DNA from: Psychrobacter cibarius
GTDB taxonomy: Bacteria; Pseudomonadota; Gammaproteobacteria; Pseudomonadales; Moraxellaceae
Length of the DNA stretch: 64,000 nucleotides
Reading direction: 5' to 3'
Assembly: GCF_016107535.1 (NCBI RefSeq)
Contig: NZ_JABASQ010000010.1
Location: 22,888 to 86,887 of the forward strand
In this document: piece by piece, positions 8,911-18,851 of the stretch
Position numbering within the stretch: position 1 is the first letter of the stretch
How the letters are laid out: the number at the start of each line of letters is the position of its first letter
Program-made: the position numbers and the translations under genes
The notes under the pieces: generated by a model
Told to the model about the DNA's origin: nothing
Databases searched by the model: none
Seen by the model: the letters and a program-made list of their open reading frames with translations, nothing else

Positions 8911-10764
8911 TTAAGGGGTATCGGGTGTATTAGAGTGTGTCGAGCCATACTTAGTATTAAAGTAAAAACTACGTTTTGTCCTTGGATCTAAAATTGAGGT
9001 TACCGTTTTAACAGTACCGTTATTGCCGATAGCGACACTGTCTGCGGCATATTCGCTTGTTTGATGGATTGGATTCGCAAGTTTTGACGTCACTATCGCG
9101 CCATTCACATTTTTTTCTTGCAAGACGTCTTGTAGAACAAAATTATTGATACTAAGGTTGGCTCGATTGGTCGCAGTAATTTTGTAGGCAATACATTGTC
9201 CTGGAGTTACTTCAGATAGGGAGGCTTTACTATAGGCAAGCTTGTTTTCTAGATTTGGTAACAATGAGGCAGTTTTGCAATCGTTAAGTGCTTGTTCTTT
9301 TTCAAGGACTAAAGCTGCATTTTTATCAATCACTCTGCCAAAGTTATTATTTTCATAGTTATACTGGTTAGTAGTCAAGGAAATAACCGTTTTTTCATTA
9401 GTAGTACGAATGGGATAAGTGCTACCACTATTTTCTTCAATCAGGCAGACAGTAATTTTGCCAGTTAGAGAAGCGATAGGTATTTTAATCTCATATTTAC
9501 CGACAATATTAGTAGGAATATTGATAGTTTCAAGAGGAGCATTGGTTGTACAGTCAACCAGCTTGACTGTGCTACCTGCAATACCACTTTCAGCAGAGTC
9601 AAAAGTACCACTGAAGAAGTTGGTATTGTTATATATACCGCTGCCTATCGTAGCGTTATCTTTTTTGACATTGATGTCGCTATCGTTTATACCGCCATTA
9701 TCATTGAATACAGTGCCTGAAAAGACGTAATTCAATGGTTCACTTTCTACCCCAAAGCTGATCCATTCGTTATAGGTTTCACCGATTACGTTACGCGCAA
9801 TGCCGATATTACCATTCATAATCCCTTCATAAGTCAAAGTCACAGCGTTCGCATTTCTTACCGCGACAACGTAATTGCTTTGACTATTTTCAATGCCATA
9901 ACTGACATAAGTACCACCATTGGAAATAGCCGTATTAGATGAGAGTGCAGAATACGTGCTGCCATTATTGATACTTTTAATAATATTTTCGAAAGTTGGC
10001 GTCGGTGGTAAAACCCCGTTATTTGAGCTAAGGGCTACTAGGTTGTTAGTTAAAGTAGGGCTATATGGATTTTGGCTACCAGTAGCACCCGCTAGATTAG
10101 TAATATTATAATAATATAAACCACTACCATTCACATTTGAGCTATCGGTACGCAGCTGCGGGTTGAACACAGCATTTTGTGAATTCAATTGAGTCGCATT
10201 AAGTTTGGTCCCCATAAAATAATCACCCATTGCATTATAGTAATAGGGGACATCTGGGTTGTTTTTGATAGTGGCTTGCGCAGGTATACTAATTTGACTA
10301 TTTTGGGTAAAATTTAATGTTTGACGTGCAATTTCTGAGTTACCACCCATTGAATAGCTGGCTTGACCAATCTTTATGGTATGTATAGAGGCGTTATCGT
10401 TAGGCGTAATAGTAAAAGTGTACTTGAACTTATCTCTATCAATACTAGTATTAGAATCATTCCTGATCTCAATACCGTTGGTGCGCGTACCACTAGATGG
10501 TGTTATCTCAGCATTACTGTTATAACCAATATTTTCATTGCGAACCAAAGTAAAATGACCAGTAGCACCAGAACCTGCTGCGATATAGGTGCCAGAAGCA
10601 CTACCAGTCGAAGCATTAGAGCTGGTAACCGTAATACTACCCATCTTTGTTGATGCTGACTGTGCACTAAATGACGCAGCAATAAGCGTAAGCGTAAGAC
10701 CTCGCTTCAGCCATATCGAACAAGAAAATGAGATATTCAGCAAGGCGAAAAGGCGAGCGGTCAT
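8911..10764 (-). CDS. Secreted N/S/T-rich surface protein with DUF11/SdrD-like C-terminal part
   Basis: This 617-residue protein has a long N-region and a hydrophobic signal core (WLKRGLTLTLIAASFSAQSA), with cleavage expected near residue 38, so it is probably exported. The mature protein is rich in Asn, Ser, Thr and Gly. Residues of about 350-480 (SGTVFNDNGGINDSDINVKK onward, with VKLVDCTTNAPLETINIPTN and GKYEIKIPIASL) look like an SdrD/SpaA-type beta-sandwich repeat. About 515-590 (SEVTPGQCIAYKITATNRAN, NNFVLQDVLQEK) match the DUF11 pattern of bacterial surface proteins. No membrane anchor or sortase motif is seen at the C terminus, which ends HSNTPDTP. It lies just downstream of mnmA on the same strand, but the 53-nt gap and different character suggest independent expression. 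The role may be adhesion or a surface layer; this is inferred from domain type only. Confidence 0.7.
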   Translation of the reverse strand: MTARLFALLNISFSCSIWLKRGLTLTLIAASFSAQSASTKMGSITVTSSNASTGSASGTYIAAGSGATGHFTLVRNENIGYNSNAEITPSSGTRTNGIEIRNDSNTSIDRDKFKYTFTITPNDNASIHTIKIGQASYSMGGNSEIARQTLNFTQNSQISIPAQATIKNNPDVPYYYNAMGDYFMGTKLNATQLNSQNAVFNPQLRTDSSNVNGSGLYYYNITNLAGATGSQNPYSPTLTNNLVALSSNNGVLPPTPTFENIIKSINNGSTYSALSSNTAISNGGTYVSYGIENSQSNYVVAVRNANAVTLTYEGIMNGNIGIARNVIGETYNEWISFGVESEPLNYVFSGTVFNDNGGINDSDINVKKDNATIGSGIYNNTNFFSGTFDSAESGIAGSTVKLVDCTTNAPLETINIPTNIVGKYEIKIPIASLTGKITVCLIEENSGSTYPIRTTNEKTVISLTTNQYNYENNNFGRVIDKNAALVLEKEQALNDCKTASLLPNLENKLAYSKASLSEVTPGQCIAYKITATNRANLSINNFVLQDVLQEKNVNGAIVTSKLANPIHQTSEYAADSVAIGNNGTVKTVTSILDPRTKRSFYFNTKYGSTHSNTPDTP

Positions 10765-10817
10765 TCAGTATCCTAAAAAAAGACAAATCATTGTATTAAT
10801 TAACGTTAAATGAGATG

Positions 10818-12044
10818 TCAAATCCCGCAAGGCGCGTCAATAGAGGCAATGACACCGCCGCCCAAACAAACCTCATCGATATAAAATACTGCTGATTGAC
10901 CTGGCGTCACTGCCCGTTGCGGCGCATCAAATATCACTCGTACTTCTAAACCTTTATCATCAACAGCAAACACTCGGCACGCTTGGTCTGGCTGACGGTA
11001 GCGCGATTTTGCCATACAACGTAAGCCGTCTTCGCTAAATATATCTGCAGGCGGTAAACCATCGACCCAATCGAGCTTATAAGCTTGTAGCTCATTACTC
11101 AGCATCATGGGATGCTCATGACCTTGTCCAACGATCAAACGGTTATTGTCCAAGTCTTTTGCCAATACAAACCAAGGCTCTTCTGGGCGATCTTTGACAC
11201 CGCCAATACCAATACCACCACGCTGACCTAACGTATAATACATTAAACCATCATGTTGACCGATAATATGACCATCGTCAGTCACGATATCGCCTTTTTG
11301 AGCGGGCAAGTACTGTTGTAAAAAGTCTTTAAAGCGGCGCTCACCAATAAAGCAAATGCCCGTTGAATCTTTTTTATTGGCAGTAATAAGATCATGTTCT
11401 TCAGCGATTTGACGAACCACTGGTTTTTCAAGCTCACCCACTGGGAACAGCGTCTTAGCGATTTTATCGCCGCCAACCGCATGTAAAAAGTAACTTTGGT
11501 CTTTATTGTTATCAAGCCCGCGTAATAGCTGCGCAACCTCAGTGCCATTAGCATTCGTATAGTTCATACTACGGCGCGTGTAGTGACCGGTGGCGATATA
11601 ATCTGCGCCCAACGTCAAAGCATAGTCTAAAAACGCTTTAAACTTGATTTCTTTGTTGCACAAAATATCTGGATTGGGCGTACGACCCGCTTTGTATTCT
11701 GCTAAAAAATGCTCAAAAACCCGATCCCAATATTCCATGGCAAAATTGGCCGTATGTAGCTTCATACCGATTTTGTCACATACCGCTTGTGCGTCCGCCA
11801 GATCGTCCATTGCCGTACAGTATTCGGTGCCGTCATCTTCTTCCCAGTTCTTCATAAACAGACCTTCGACTTTAAAGCCTGCTTGTTGAAGTAAAACGGC
11901 TGATACAGAAGAATCAACGCCACCTGACATACCGACAATCACGTGCTTGGCGCTAGGATTTTCGATATCGGCAAGTGTTAATGGACGATGAATCGTAAAA
12001 GACTCAGAAACGGCTATGCTTGAGGTATCTTGTATGGCTGACAT
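10818..12044 (-). CDS. mnmA: tRNA-specific 2-thiouridylase MnmA
   Basis: MnmA makes the 2-thio group of the wobble uridine in tRNAs for Lys, Glu and Gln, taking sulfur from the TusDCB-TusE relay. The tus genes are also in this window (42819-44472). The ATP-binding P-loop [15 protein letters not shown] lies near residue 40. The first catalytic cysteine is in [12 protein letters not shown] and the second in [17 protein letters not shown] start it at ATG 12044 (408 residues); a TTG four codons upstream (12056) is also in frame. The roughly 35 residues before the P-loop are more than in most MnmA proteins, so the true start could be further in. Confidence 0.96.
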   Translation of the reverse strand: MSAIQDTSSIAVSESFTIHRPLTLADIENPSAKHVIVGMSGGVDSSVSAVLLQQAGFKVEGLFMKNWEEDDGTEYCTAMDDLADAQAVCDKIGMKLHTANFAMEYWDRVFEHFLAEYKAGRTPNPDILCNKEIKFKAFLDYALTLGADYIATGHYTRRSMNYTNANGTEVAQLLRGLDNNKDQSYFLHAVGGDKIAKTLFPVGELEKPVVRQIAEEHDLITANKKDSTGICFIGERRFKDFLQQYLPAQKGDIVTDDGHIIGQHDGLMYYTLGQRGGIGIGGVKDRPEEPWFVLAKDLDNNRLIVGQGHEHPMMLSNELQAYKLDWVDGLPPADIFSEDGLRCMAKSRYRQPDQACRVFAVDDKGLEVRVIFDAPQRAVTPGQSAVFYIDEVCLGGGVIASIDAPCGI

Positions 12045-12186
12045 AAAGCGGCTCAACTATTTGTACGTTCTCCAAAATAGATATTGACGCCAAAAATTAT
12101 GCCATTGCTACAATAGGTAGTCTCAGCAGAACGACGTCAGCTTATCTTTTGGATCTGGTATTATGATAAAATAAACGTCATATTAT

Positions 12187-12206
12187 ACCAGTTAATTGAA
12201 ACTGGT
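12187..12206. repeat. Short inverted repeat in the mnmA/ispF divergent region
   Basis: ACCAGTT (12187-12193) and AACTGGT (12200-12206) are perfect inverted copies around a 6-nt spacer, about 100 bases before ispF. No T-tract follows, so it could be an operator or a chance hairpin. Confidence 0.4.
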
Positions 12207-12304
12207 GGCGACCGATGGTGTCTAGGCATTGGTAAAATCGCTTTAGAAATTTAGATAGTGGTTTTGAATTATTTTAATCACGTTTCACTCATCTTGGAAT
12301 AATA

Positions 12305-12808
12305 ATGATAAAAATTGGTCAAGGTATCGATGTTCACGCTTTTCATAATAATGGTCAGCAGCAGCAATATGTGGTGCTAGCAGGTGTGCCTATTGAACAC
12401 ACGCACAGCTTGCTTGCACACTCTGATGGAGATGTGGTGCTGCATGCGCTTGCTGATGCACTGCTTGGCGCATTGGCGCTTGGCGATATCGGTCAACATT
12501 TTCCTGATACAGATGCCGCCCATGCAGGGTTGGACTCGCGGGTGCTGCTACGTTATGTCTACAGTAAAGTGCAAGAGGCTGGCTATAGTCTAGGCAACGC
12601 TGATATCACTGTGATGTGTGAGCGTCCAAAGTTGGCACCGCACAGTCAAGCCATGCGTGATAATATTGCCAGTGATTTGCAGACGGCGGTCAATAATATT
12701 AGCATTAAAGCCACCACCACTGAAAAGTTAGGCTTTACCGGTCGGCAAGAGGGCATTATGGCCAATGCCGTGGTATTATTAGTCCCTAATGTTGTCGAAT
12801 CTAGATAG
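12305..12808 (+). CDS. ispF: 2-C-methyl-D-erythritol 2,4-cyclodiphosphate synthase
   Basis: IspF cyclises CDP-methylerythritol 2-phosphate in the non-mevalonate isoprenoid pathway, as a zinc-dependent trimer. The 167-residue protein has the metal-binding start GQGIDVHAF and the signature [19 protein letters not shown] with [11 protein letters not shown]. The C-terminal substrate loop [20 protein letters not shown] is also present. It lacks the usual ispD partner, which is not in this window. The start ATG at 12305 follows a weak GGAAT ribosome site. The next gene (grxD) is 201 bases away and has its own ribosome site. Confidence 0.97.
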   Translation: MIKIGQGIDVHAFHNNGQQQQYVVLAGVPIEHTHSLLAHSDGDVVLHALADALLGALALGDIGQHFPDTDAAHAGLDSRVLLRYVYSKVQEAGYSLGNADITVMCERPKLAPHSQAMRDNIASDLQTAVNNISIKATTTEKLGFTGRQEGIMANAVVLLVPNVVESR

Positions 12809-13009
12809 CTTGGATCGGGTGTCATCGCTGCTTGAGCACTCCGAGTCATATTGACTTGGTGAGTTGAGCGTAGATTTTATATATAGAGTCTATAGAGTTG
12901 TACTTGTAATACCGTGGCGCTTGCCCCATGTATCAGCCATCTCTTTTTTCAATCATTTTGTAATATCAATCACTGTTTTCAATGAACCGCTTTATCAATA
13001 GGAGCTTTT

Positions 13010-13360
13010 ATGAGTGAACAAACCCCAAATACTGCTGCAAACGACGTTGAACAATTGATCCGTGATCAAATCCGTGACAATAAAGTTATTATTTACATGA
13101 AAGGAACGCCGCAATTCCCGCAGTGTGGCTTTTCTGCTAAATCGATTGAAGTTCTTACTCAAATTGGTCGCCCATTTGCGTTTGTAAATATTTTAGAAAA
13201 CCCAGAAATCCGTGCGACGTTACCTAAAGTGGCTAATTGGCCGACTTTTCCACAGTTGTGGATTGACGGCGAATTGATGGGCGGATCAGACATTATTTTG
13301 CAAATGTATCAATCAGGCGAGTTAAAGCCATTGGTTGAAGCAAACAGCCCTGCTGCATAA
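13010..13360 (+). CDS. grxD: Monothiol glutaredoxin Grx4 family
   Basis: This 116-residue protein carries the CGFS active site (QFPQCGFSAKSIEVL) typical of Grx4/GrxD. These proteins bind a [2Fe-2S] cluster with glutathione and pass clusters to target proteins. KGTPQFPQ, WPTFPQLWIDGELMGGSDI and the glutathione-binding TFPQ motif are conserved. The start ATG at 13010 has a good GGAG site 7 nt upstream. A terminator follows at 13411-13464. Confidence 0.96.
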   Translation: MSEQTPNTAANDVEQLIRDQIRDNKVIIYMKGTPQFPQCGFSAKSIEVLTQIGRPFAFVNILENPEIRATLPKVANWPTFPQLWIDGELMGGSDIILQMYQSGELKPLVEANSPAA

Positions 13361-13410
13361 TGCTGAAAGCACTTATCTAAGCTTTTTTATTATCAAGCTG
13401 ATAAGTTTTA

Positions 13411-13464
13411 ACAATAAAAGCTCGAGCCAGTCCTTAGATGGGCGCTCGGGCTTTTATTGTTTTT
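13411..13464 (+). terminator. Terminator after grxD
   Basis: AATAAAAGCTCGAGC pairs with GCTCGGGCTTTTATT with a single wobble. T-rich sequence follows (GTTTTTGTT). Confidence 0.75.
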
Positions 13465-13531
13465 GTTAGTATTGACCCCATATATGGCTCAACAGCAAGC
13501 ATTATAAAAACATAAATAATGAGAGAGTATT

Positions 13532-14062
13532 ATGAGCAATCAACCAATAGAACAACAAACACCTGAACCGGTATCTGCTGAGCAAGCGACCATAGAGAAA
13601 CGCCGTGAGCATTTAAAAAATGAATCCACGCGCATCATTGAAATTGCTGGCAATGAGCCACATTCAGCCCTGAAATGTATTCATCAGCTTAGCGTGGCAG
13701 GCGGCGCAACAGAAGCCACTTATATTGCGATTGAGCAGCGTATCGTTGCGGATCAAGATTCTGCGGGCGCTTATCATTTGGCATTATTGGCACAGAATAC
13801 GCCAGATTTACCCATCGATGCGCGTCAACTTATCGAGATGGTCGTTAATAAAGGCGATAACCACCAGCGTTTGGCATTGCTAAAAAACTTGCTGCTACCG
13901 CCAGTGAACATGATTAAAGAGCAAATTCTGGCCAGTAATGATGGCGATGCTATTGGCTTGATGAATGCTTATTTGCAGATCAATCCAGAAGGTTATGGCA
14001 GTCAGCATATGCTGAGCAGTGGTCAATCAGATCAAATCGTACCGCTGAGCCCTGGTAACTAG
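13532..14062 (+). CDS. Uncharacterised cytoplasmic protein, 176 residues
   Basis: I do not recognise this protein. It starts at ATG 13532 after GAGAGAG. The first 30 residues are rich in Gln and Glu and look disordered (NQPIEQQTPEPVSAEQATIE). The rest is predicted mostly helical, with no signal peptide, membrane segment or cysteine-based motif (one cysteine, in ALKCIHQL). Recurrent helical pairs such as GAYHLALLAQNTPDLPIDAR and HQRLALLKNLLL are reminiscent of helical-repeat proteins, but that is weak. It sits between grxD and mnmG with its own ribosome site. Codon use resembles that of its neighbours, so it is probably a native gene. Confidence 0.75.
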   Translation: MSNQPIEQQTPEPVSAEQATIEKRREHLKNESTRIIEIAGNEPHSALKCIHQLSVAGGATEATYIAIEQRIVADQDSAGAYHLALLAQNTPDLPIDARQLIEMVVNKGDNHQRLALLKNLLLPPVNMIKEQILASNDGDAIGLMNAYLQINPEGYGSQHMLSSGQSDQIVPLSPGN

Positions 14063-14156
14063 GCGCTAGTTATTAAGTTACTAAGTTTAAAAACGATGCT
14101 TAACACTTAATGTAAATAGTTTCTACTGCGGCGTTTTTTAAGCATCAAAAAATTGT

Positions 14157-14162
14157 TATAAT
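14157..14162 (+). promoter_or_regulatory. Candidate -10 box upstream of mnmG
   Basis: A perfect TATAAT lies about 160 bases before the mnmG start. The expected -35 position holds only a T-run, so the match is partial. It follows a GATGCTTAA/TTAAGCATC hairpin (about 14094-14145) that may end the preceding transcript. Confidence 0.35.
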
Positions 14163-14319
14163 GATGGGTTAACAATCCAATATCTAGCGGCTTTTCCAAG
14201 TCGTTAACTTTTTAAATCCGACTGACGTTTATTTGCTGATGACCATGCTATTTAGCCATAACATTCTGGTGATAATAGTTTTTGGCTAAAAGCGGCGTTA
14301 TGAGTCAAGTGAGGCGTAT

Positions 14320-16215
14320 ATGCAATACCCAAAAAATTACGACGTGGTAGTGATCGGTGGCGGTCATGCTGGCACAGAAGCTGCTTTGGCAGCCGCACGT
14401 ATGGGTGCGCAGACCTTGCTATTGACACATAATATTGAGACGCTTGGGCAAATGAGCTGTAATCCAGCAATTGGTGGTATCGGTAAATCACATCTGGTGC
14501 GTGAGATTGATGCACTTGGTGGGGCGATGGCGCTAGCGACGGACAAGGCAGGTATTCAGTTTCGCGTACTAAATAGCCGTAAAGGTGCGGCAGTTCGAGC
14601 TACGCGTGCGCAAGCAGATCGTATTTTATATAAAGCAGCCATTCGCCATACGCTTGAGAATCAGCCAAATCTTGATATATTTCAACAAGCGGCTGATGAT
14701 ATCTTAGTTGAAAATGGTCGTGCGACGGCAGTGGTTACTGCAACGGGTATTATCTTTAATACGCAAACGGTGGTACTGACCTCAGGAACCTTCTTGGGCG
14801 GTGTGATTCATATTGGTCTCGAGAGCTCAAAAGGTGGTCGCGCAGGCGATCAGCCATCTATCAAGCTTGCTGATCGTTTGCGTGAGCTTAAGCTGCCAGT
14901 CGGGCGTTTGAAAACAGGTACGCCCGCGCGTATTGATGCGCGTAGCGTTGATTTTAGTGTGATGACCGTACAGCCGGGCGACACGCCGCTACCAGTGATG
15001 AGTTATATGGGTGATGTGTCTATGCATCCAGAGCAGGTCAATTGCTACATCACGCACACCAATGCGCGCACCCATGACATCATCCGTGAGAATTTAGACC
15101 GTTCGCCGATGTTCTCTGGAAAAATCGAAGGCGTGGGTCCACGTTATTGTCCATCGATTGAAGATAAGATTCATCGTTTTGCGGATAAAGACAGTCATCA
15201 AATCTTTATCGAGCCAGAAGGTCTGACGACACATGAGCTATATCCAAATGGCATCTCAACGAGTTTGCCGTTTGATGTGCAGTTAGAGTTTATTCATAGT
15301 ATGAAAGGCTTAGAAAACGCGCACATTACTCGTCCCGGTTATGCGATTGAGTATGATTATTTTGATCCGCAAAACCTAAAGCCAACGCTCGAAACTAAGT
15401 CCATCGATCGCTTATATTTTGCTGGTCAGATCAATGGTACGACTGGCTACGAAGAAGCTGGCGTACAGGGTTTGCTAGCAGGTACTAATGCGGCATTGGT
15501 TACGACTAATAATAGTGAGTTTGACGTGTGGACACCGCGGCGCGATGAAGCTTATCTTGGCGTGCTCGTTGATGATTTGATTACCCATGGTACGACTGAG
15601 CCATATCGTATGTTTACGAGCCGCGCAGAATATCGTCTATTATTACGTGAAGACAATGCCGATCAACGCCTAACTGAGACGGGTCGCAAGCTTGGTCTAG
15701 TAGATGATGTGCGCTGGCAGGCTTACCAACAAAAAATGGAAGCCATTGCCACAGAGACCTCACGTCTCAAAGATATGTGGGCAACCCCTGCCAATACGTT
15801 AGGCAAAAAAGTCACAGAGCAAACGGGCGAGGTGCTGTCAAAAGAATCGACTGCTTTTGATTTGCTCAAGCGTCCGCAGATTCATTTTGCTGATATCGCT
15901 GTCATCACTGATTCGCAAGTCGATGCCCAAGTAGGCGAGCAGATAGAAATCTCTGTGAAGTACGCAGGCTATATTGATCGTCAGCAAGAAGACATTGATC
16001 AGATGAAGCGTCTAGAAAATACAGCGCTGCCACTGGACTTTGATTATAGTGTGGTATCAGGCTTATCAAATGAGATTGTACAGAAATTGACGCAAATACG
16101 TCCTGCGACGCTTGCTCAAGCAGGACGCGTGAGCGGTGTGACGCCTGCCGCCGTTCAATTGCTAGCCATGACAGTGAAGAAACATAAAAAAGCGAAGGCC
16201 GCGCTAGATTCGTAA
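14320..16215 (+). CDS. mnmG: tRNA uridine-34 5-carboxymethylaminomethyl synthesis enzyme MnmG
   Basis: MnmG (GidA), with MnmE, adds the carboxymethylaminomethyl group to wobble uridine 34 using FAD, NADH and methylene-tetrahydrofolate. The 631-residue protein begins [20 protein letters not shown], a dinucleotide-binding fold. It contains the family signatures [20 protein letters not shown] and [15 protein letters not shown] (catalytic cysteine), and also [21 protein letters not shown] and [18 protein letters not shown]. It modifies the same nucleotide as MnmA, encoded 2.3 kb away on the other strand. A perfect terminator follows. Confidence 0.98.
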   Translation: MQYPKNYDVVVIGGGHAGTEAALAAARMGAQTLLLTHNIETLGQMSCNPAIGGIGKSHLVREIDALGGAMALATDKAGIQFRVLNSRKGAAVRATRAQADRILYKAAIRHTLENQPNLDIFQQAADDILVENGRATAVVTATGIIFNTQTVVLTSGTFLGGVIHIGLESSKGGRAGDQPSIKLADRLRELKLPVGRLKTGTPARIDARSVDFSVMTVQPGDTPLPVMSYMGDVSMHPEQVNCYITHTNARTHDIIRENLDRSPMFSGKIEGVGPRYCPSIEDKIHRFADKDSHQIFIEPEGLTTHELYPNGISTSLPFDVQLEFIHSMKGLENAHITRPGYAIEYDYFDPQNLKPTLETKSIDRLYFAGQINGTTGYEEAGVQGLLAGTNAALVTTNNSEFDVWTPRRDEAYLGVLVDDLITHGTTEPYRMFTSRAEYRLLLREDNADQRLTETGRKLGLVDDVRWQAYQQKMEAIATETSRLKDMWATPANTLGKKVTEQTGEVLSKESTAFDLLKRPQIHFADIAVITDSQVDAQVGEQIEISVKYAGYIDRQQEDIDQMKRLENTALPLDFDYSVVSGLSNEIVQKLTQIRPATLAQAGRVSGVTPAAVQLLAMTVKKHKKAKAALDS

Positions 16216-16236
16216 TAGTAGTATAACTAGTATAAC

Positions 16237-16270
16237 AAAAGCCCATAACGGTATATCGTTATGGGCTTTT
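16237..16270 (+). terminator. Terminator after mnmG
   Basis: A perfect 14-bp stem AAAAGCCCATAACG/CGTTATGGGCTTTT surrounds a 6-nt loop and ends in TTTT. Confidence 0.88.
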
Positions 16271-16431
16271 GTGTATTAATAATACAATTGCTGTTAAAAG
16301 AAAATAGAGCAGGTGCTTGTCTTACTTGCTATTTTGTCTCTATACTAGGCTAGAAAATTTAATGATTACTTGTTAATTTATCTCGCTGATGTCCATATCA
16401 TGATGGGCTTGTCAACGAACTGAGCCTATTT

Positions 16432-17391
16432 ATGATTGATGCTATTGTCTTTGCTATTACCATTGTCTTGCCCAACCTTGCCTTAATGTGGTTGGGTTTT
16501 TTTATGCAGAGACGCGGTGAGGCGAGCCAGACTTTTATTGACCAAGCATCGAGCTTTGTCTTTAATTACTGTTTACCCTGTTTGCTTTTTTTTAGCGTCG
16601 TTGATAGTGATGTCGATTACAGCAAACAAATCACGCTGATAGTGGCTGGTATTCTGGTGACATTCATGTTGTTTATAGGTGCAGAGATTTACGCCAAATA
16701 TTTTGTGAGCAAACCGGCTGATCAAGGGGTGTTTGTACAAGGGATATTTCGAAGTAATATGGCTATTATTGGACTGGCAACGGTTGCTAATGCCTACGGA
16801 GAACGTGGCTTAAGTATCGGCGCTGTCTATATGGGTGTGGTGACGATACTGTTTAATATCTTAGCGGTTATCACTCTCAGCCGTGTGTCCAAAAGTGTGG
16901 ATGATACTTGGCTCAGTCGCAGTACCATGATTATCAAAAAACTATTTACCAACCCACTGATTATCGCATTGGTAGCAGCCTTTGCTTATAAGGCGTCACC
17001 GCTGCCGCCTATTACAGGTGTGATTCATACGACTGGCGATTTACTGGCCGCTGTGGCATTGCCCTTAGCATTGATTTGCGCCGGTGCCAGTATTGATTTG
17101 AAGTCGATGTTGCACCCTTCAGGGCTGTCCATGCAGGCGAGTATCGGACGTATTATTGTTGCGCCATTGATTGCCATCGCTATTGGATTGGGATTTGGTC
17201 TATCAGGTGTGCATATGGGTGTGTTGTTTTTGATGGCAGCTTCACCAACAGCCGCCGCCAGCTATGTAATGGCAAAGGCCATGGGTGGCAATGATGTGTT
17301 AGCTGCTAATATTTTGGCTTTTACCACCGTCGTAGGTATGTTTGGAATGGCGATTGGTGCGGCAATATTACGCGGGTTAGGATTAATGTAG
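16432..17391 (+). CDS. AEC-family (auxin efflux carrier-like) transporter
   Basis: A 319-residue inner-membrane protein with about ten hydrophobic segments in two homologous halves. The pattern (NLALMWLGFFMQRRGEASQT, GIFRSNMAIIGLATV, LPLALICAGASIDL and a C-terminal MAASPTAAASYVMAKAMGGN) is that of AEC transporters such as YfdV, MdcF and related malonate or malate carriers. The substrate cannot be told from sequence. It is followed 60 nt later by an ornithine-cyclodeaminase-like gene with its own ribosome site, so the two may be co-transcribed. That might point to an amino or keto acid substrate, but this is speculative. Confidence 0.9.
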   Translation: MIDAIVFAITIVLPNLALMWLGFFMQRRGEASQTFIDQASSFVFNYCLPCLLFFSVVDSDVDYSKQITLIVAGILVTFMLFIGAEIYAKYFVSKPADQGVFVQGIFRSNMAIIGLATVANAYGERGLSIGAVYMGVVTILFNILAVITLSRVSKSVDDTWLSRSTMIIKKLFTNPLIIALVAAFAYKASPLPPITGVIHTTGDLLAAVALPLALICAGASIDLKSMLHPSGLSMQASIGRIIVAPLIAIAIGLGFGLSGVHMGVLFLMAASPTAAASYVMAKAMGGNDVLAANILAFTTVVGMFGMAIGAAILRGLGLM

Positions 17392-17438
17392 TAGCCGTTT
17401 GGCGTGATAAAACATGTTCTAATAATAAATCTATAAAT

Positions 17439-17443
17439 AGGAG
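17439..17443 (+). promoter_or_regulatory. Ribosome site supporting a TTG start
   Basis: AGGAG lies 8 nt before TTG 17452. No ATG occurs at suitable spacing, so this site decides the start of the ornithine-cyclodeaminase-like gene. Confidence 0.7.
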
Positions 17444-17451
17444 TACTTAAA

Positions 17452-18483
17452 TTGCAATTACTAAACCAAGCAATCGTGACCGAACATCTCAATATGCAAT
17501 CTGCCATTGGGGCGATAGAAGCATTGTTACATCAACAGGCAGCGCATCCCAATTGGATCAAAGCGCCTGAACGTTTGGTCATTGAAACTTTTAGTGAAGA
17601 TGACACTCATCGCTCAGGTTCGCATTTATCCATGCCTGCGACGATTTATGATGGTAAGAACGAGTATACCGCCGTAAAATTGGTCACCATTTGTCCTGAT
17701 AATCCGAGCCGAAATTTACCAACCACAACGGCGATTATTACCGTGTCAAACAATGATACTGGTGAAATATTGGCAATTATGGATGGGATTTATATTACTC
17801 AAGTACGTACGGCGGCATTGTCAGGCATTGCGACCAAATATATGGCAAGCGCTGACTGTCAAAGTGTGGCGGTGGTCGGTTGTGGTGGCATGGCTTATGA
17901 GCAATTACATGCGGTAATAACAGTACGTCCTGAGATTAAAACAGTATATCTATGGAATAGAAGCAGGGAAGGCGCTGAGATTTTCAAAGTGAAATTTACT
18001 CGTGATTATCCACAATGGGACGTTACCATAACGGTTTGCGAAAATATCAATGATGCTATCCGTGATGCAGATGTTATCAATGTCGCAACCCGCGCAACAG
18101 AAGGTTTGTTTGATCTCAACCATATTAAATCTGATGCACACATCAACGCAGTCGGTGCTTATCAGCCTTCAATGAAAGAGATAAGCAATGATGTCATTGC
18201 AAATAGTCGCATGGTCGTTGTCGATGATTTGGTTGGCAGTCGTCATGAAGCGGGCGATTTAATCCAAGCTCACGATAGTGTCGATTGTGCATGGACATGG
18301 GACGACCTCAGTGGTGACTTACAAGCGCTAGTCACAGGGGCGCTACAAGAAAAAACCGCTAAGTCTAATAATGGTGTTACGTTATTTAAATCGGTTGGTG
18401 CAGCCAGTTTTGATGCAGCAGTCGCTCTATATGTCGCACAACAAGCCGCACAAAAAAATCTTGGCTCGTCAGTTGAATGGTAA
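17452..18483 (+). CDS. Ornithine cyclodeaminase / mu-crystallin family dehydrogenase
   Basis: This 343-residue NAD(P)-dependent enzyme starts at TTG. The N-terminal substrate half contains AVKLVTICPDNPSRNLPTTT and the conserved lysine region. The Rossmann half has GCGGMAYEQLHAVITVRPEI as its dinucleotide loop. The C-terminal part has INAVGAYQPSMKEIS and VVVDDLVGSRHEAGDLI. The family includes ornithine cyclodeaminase, alanine dehydrogenase and Delta1-pyrroline-2-carboxylate reductase. The sequence does not separate these, although a reductase of cyclic imino acids would link to proline or ornithine metabolism. It follows the AEC transporter closely and ends before a strong bidirectional terminator. 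Confidence 0.9.
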   Translation: MQLLNQAIVTEHLNMQSAIGAIEALLHQQAAHPNWIKAPERLVIETFSEDDTHRSGSHLSMPATIYDGKNEYTAVKLVTICPDNPSRNLPTTTAIITVSNNDTGEILAIMDGIYITQVRTAALSGIATKYMASADCQSVAVVGCGGMAYEQLHAVITVRPEIKTVYLWNRSREGAEIFKVKFTRDYPQWDVTITVCENINDAIRDADVINVATRATEGLFDLNHIKSDAHINAVGAYQPSMKEISNDVIANSRMVVVDDLVGSRHEAGDLIQAHDSVDCAWTWDDLSGDLQALVTGALQEKTAKSNNGVTLFKSVGAASFDAAVALYVAQQAAQKNLGSSVEW

Positions 18484-18540
18484 TGCCATCTAAGTGAAAG
18501 TACGTAAAGATTGCTGTATTTTTCTTATGTAGCAAGCCAA

Positions 18541-18578
18541 AAAAAGCCCTCTTTCTAAATAAGAAAAGAGGGCTTTTT
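18541..18578. terminator. Bidirectional terminator
   Basis: AAAAAGCCCTCTTT pairs with AAAAGAGGGCTTTTT with one bulged base. A and T tracts on either side fit termination from both converging genes. Confidence 0.83.
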
Positions 18579-18632
18579 ACATTGCTTTAAACGTTAAATT
18601 AATACGTCCCTAGCATATTTTCAGAGCGGTTA

Positions 18633-18803
18633 TTAATTTGAATTGTTTTTATTACGTTGGTCTTCGCGCCGCTGCTTACGTTTTGGGCTGGTGCGATAGG
18701 TCAAATAACCACCGACAGCCATCACCGCCAGAAAGGCAACAATGTACATAAATATTGATGAGCCAATAAGTAGTGAGGCACCGATAATAGGAGTTGCATC
18801 CAT
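18633..18803 (-). CDS. Small single-pass membrane protein, about 56 residues
   Basis: The reading frame gives MDATPIIGASLLIGSSIFMY, a continuous hydrophobic helix to about residue 32, then a strongly basic hydrophilic tail (RTSPKRKQRREDQRNKNNSN). This topology suggests an inner-membrane anchor with a cytoplasmic tail. I choose ATG 18803 because GGA precedes it at 8 nt. ATG 18812 and TTG 18830 are alternatives. It lies 48 bases downstream of the luciferase-like gene on the same strand. I do not recognise a family, and such a short gene could be spurious. Confidence 0.5.
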   Translation of the reverse strand: MDATPIIGASLLIGSSIFMYIVAFLAVMAVGGYLTYRTSPKRKQRREDQRNKNNSN

Positions 18804-18851
18804 GTCAAACATCCAGCTAAGGTTTATCAATAATTATGCAAGTGTCTGATT

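Noticed and set aside
9419..9730. A 103-codon plus-strand frame opposite the surface protein gene
   Set aside because: It is antisense to a longer frame with signal peptide and domain patterns, and has no ribosome site.
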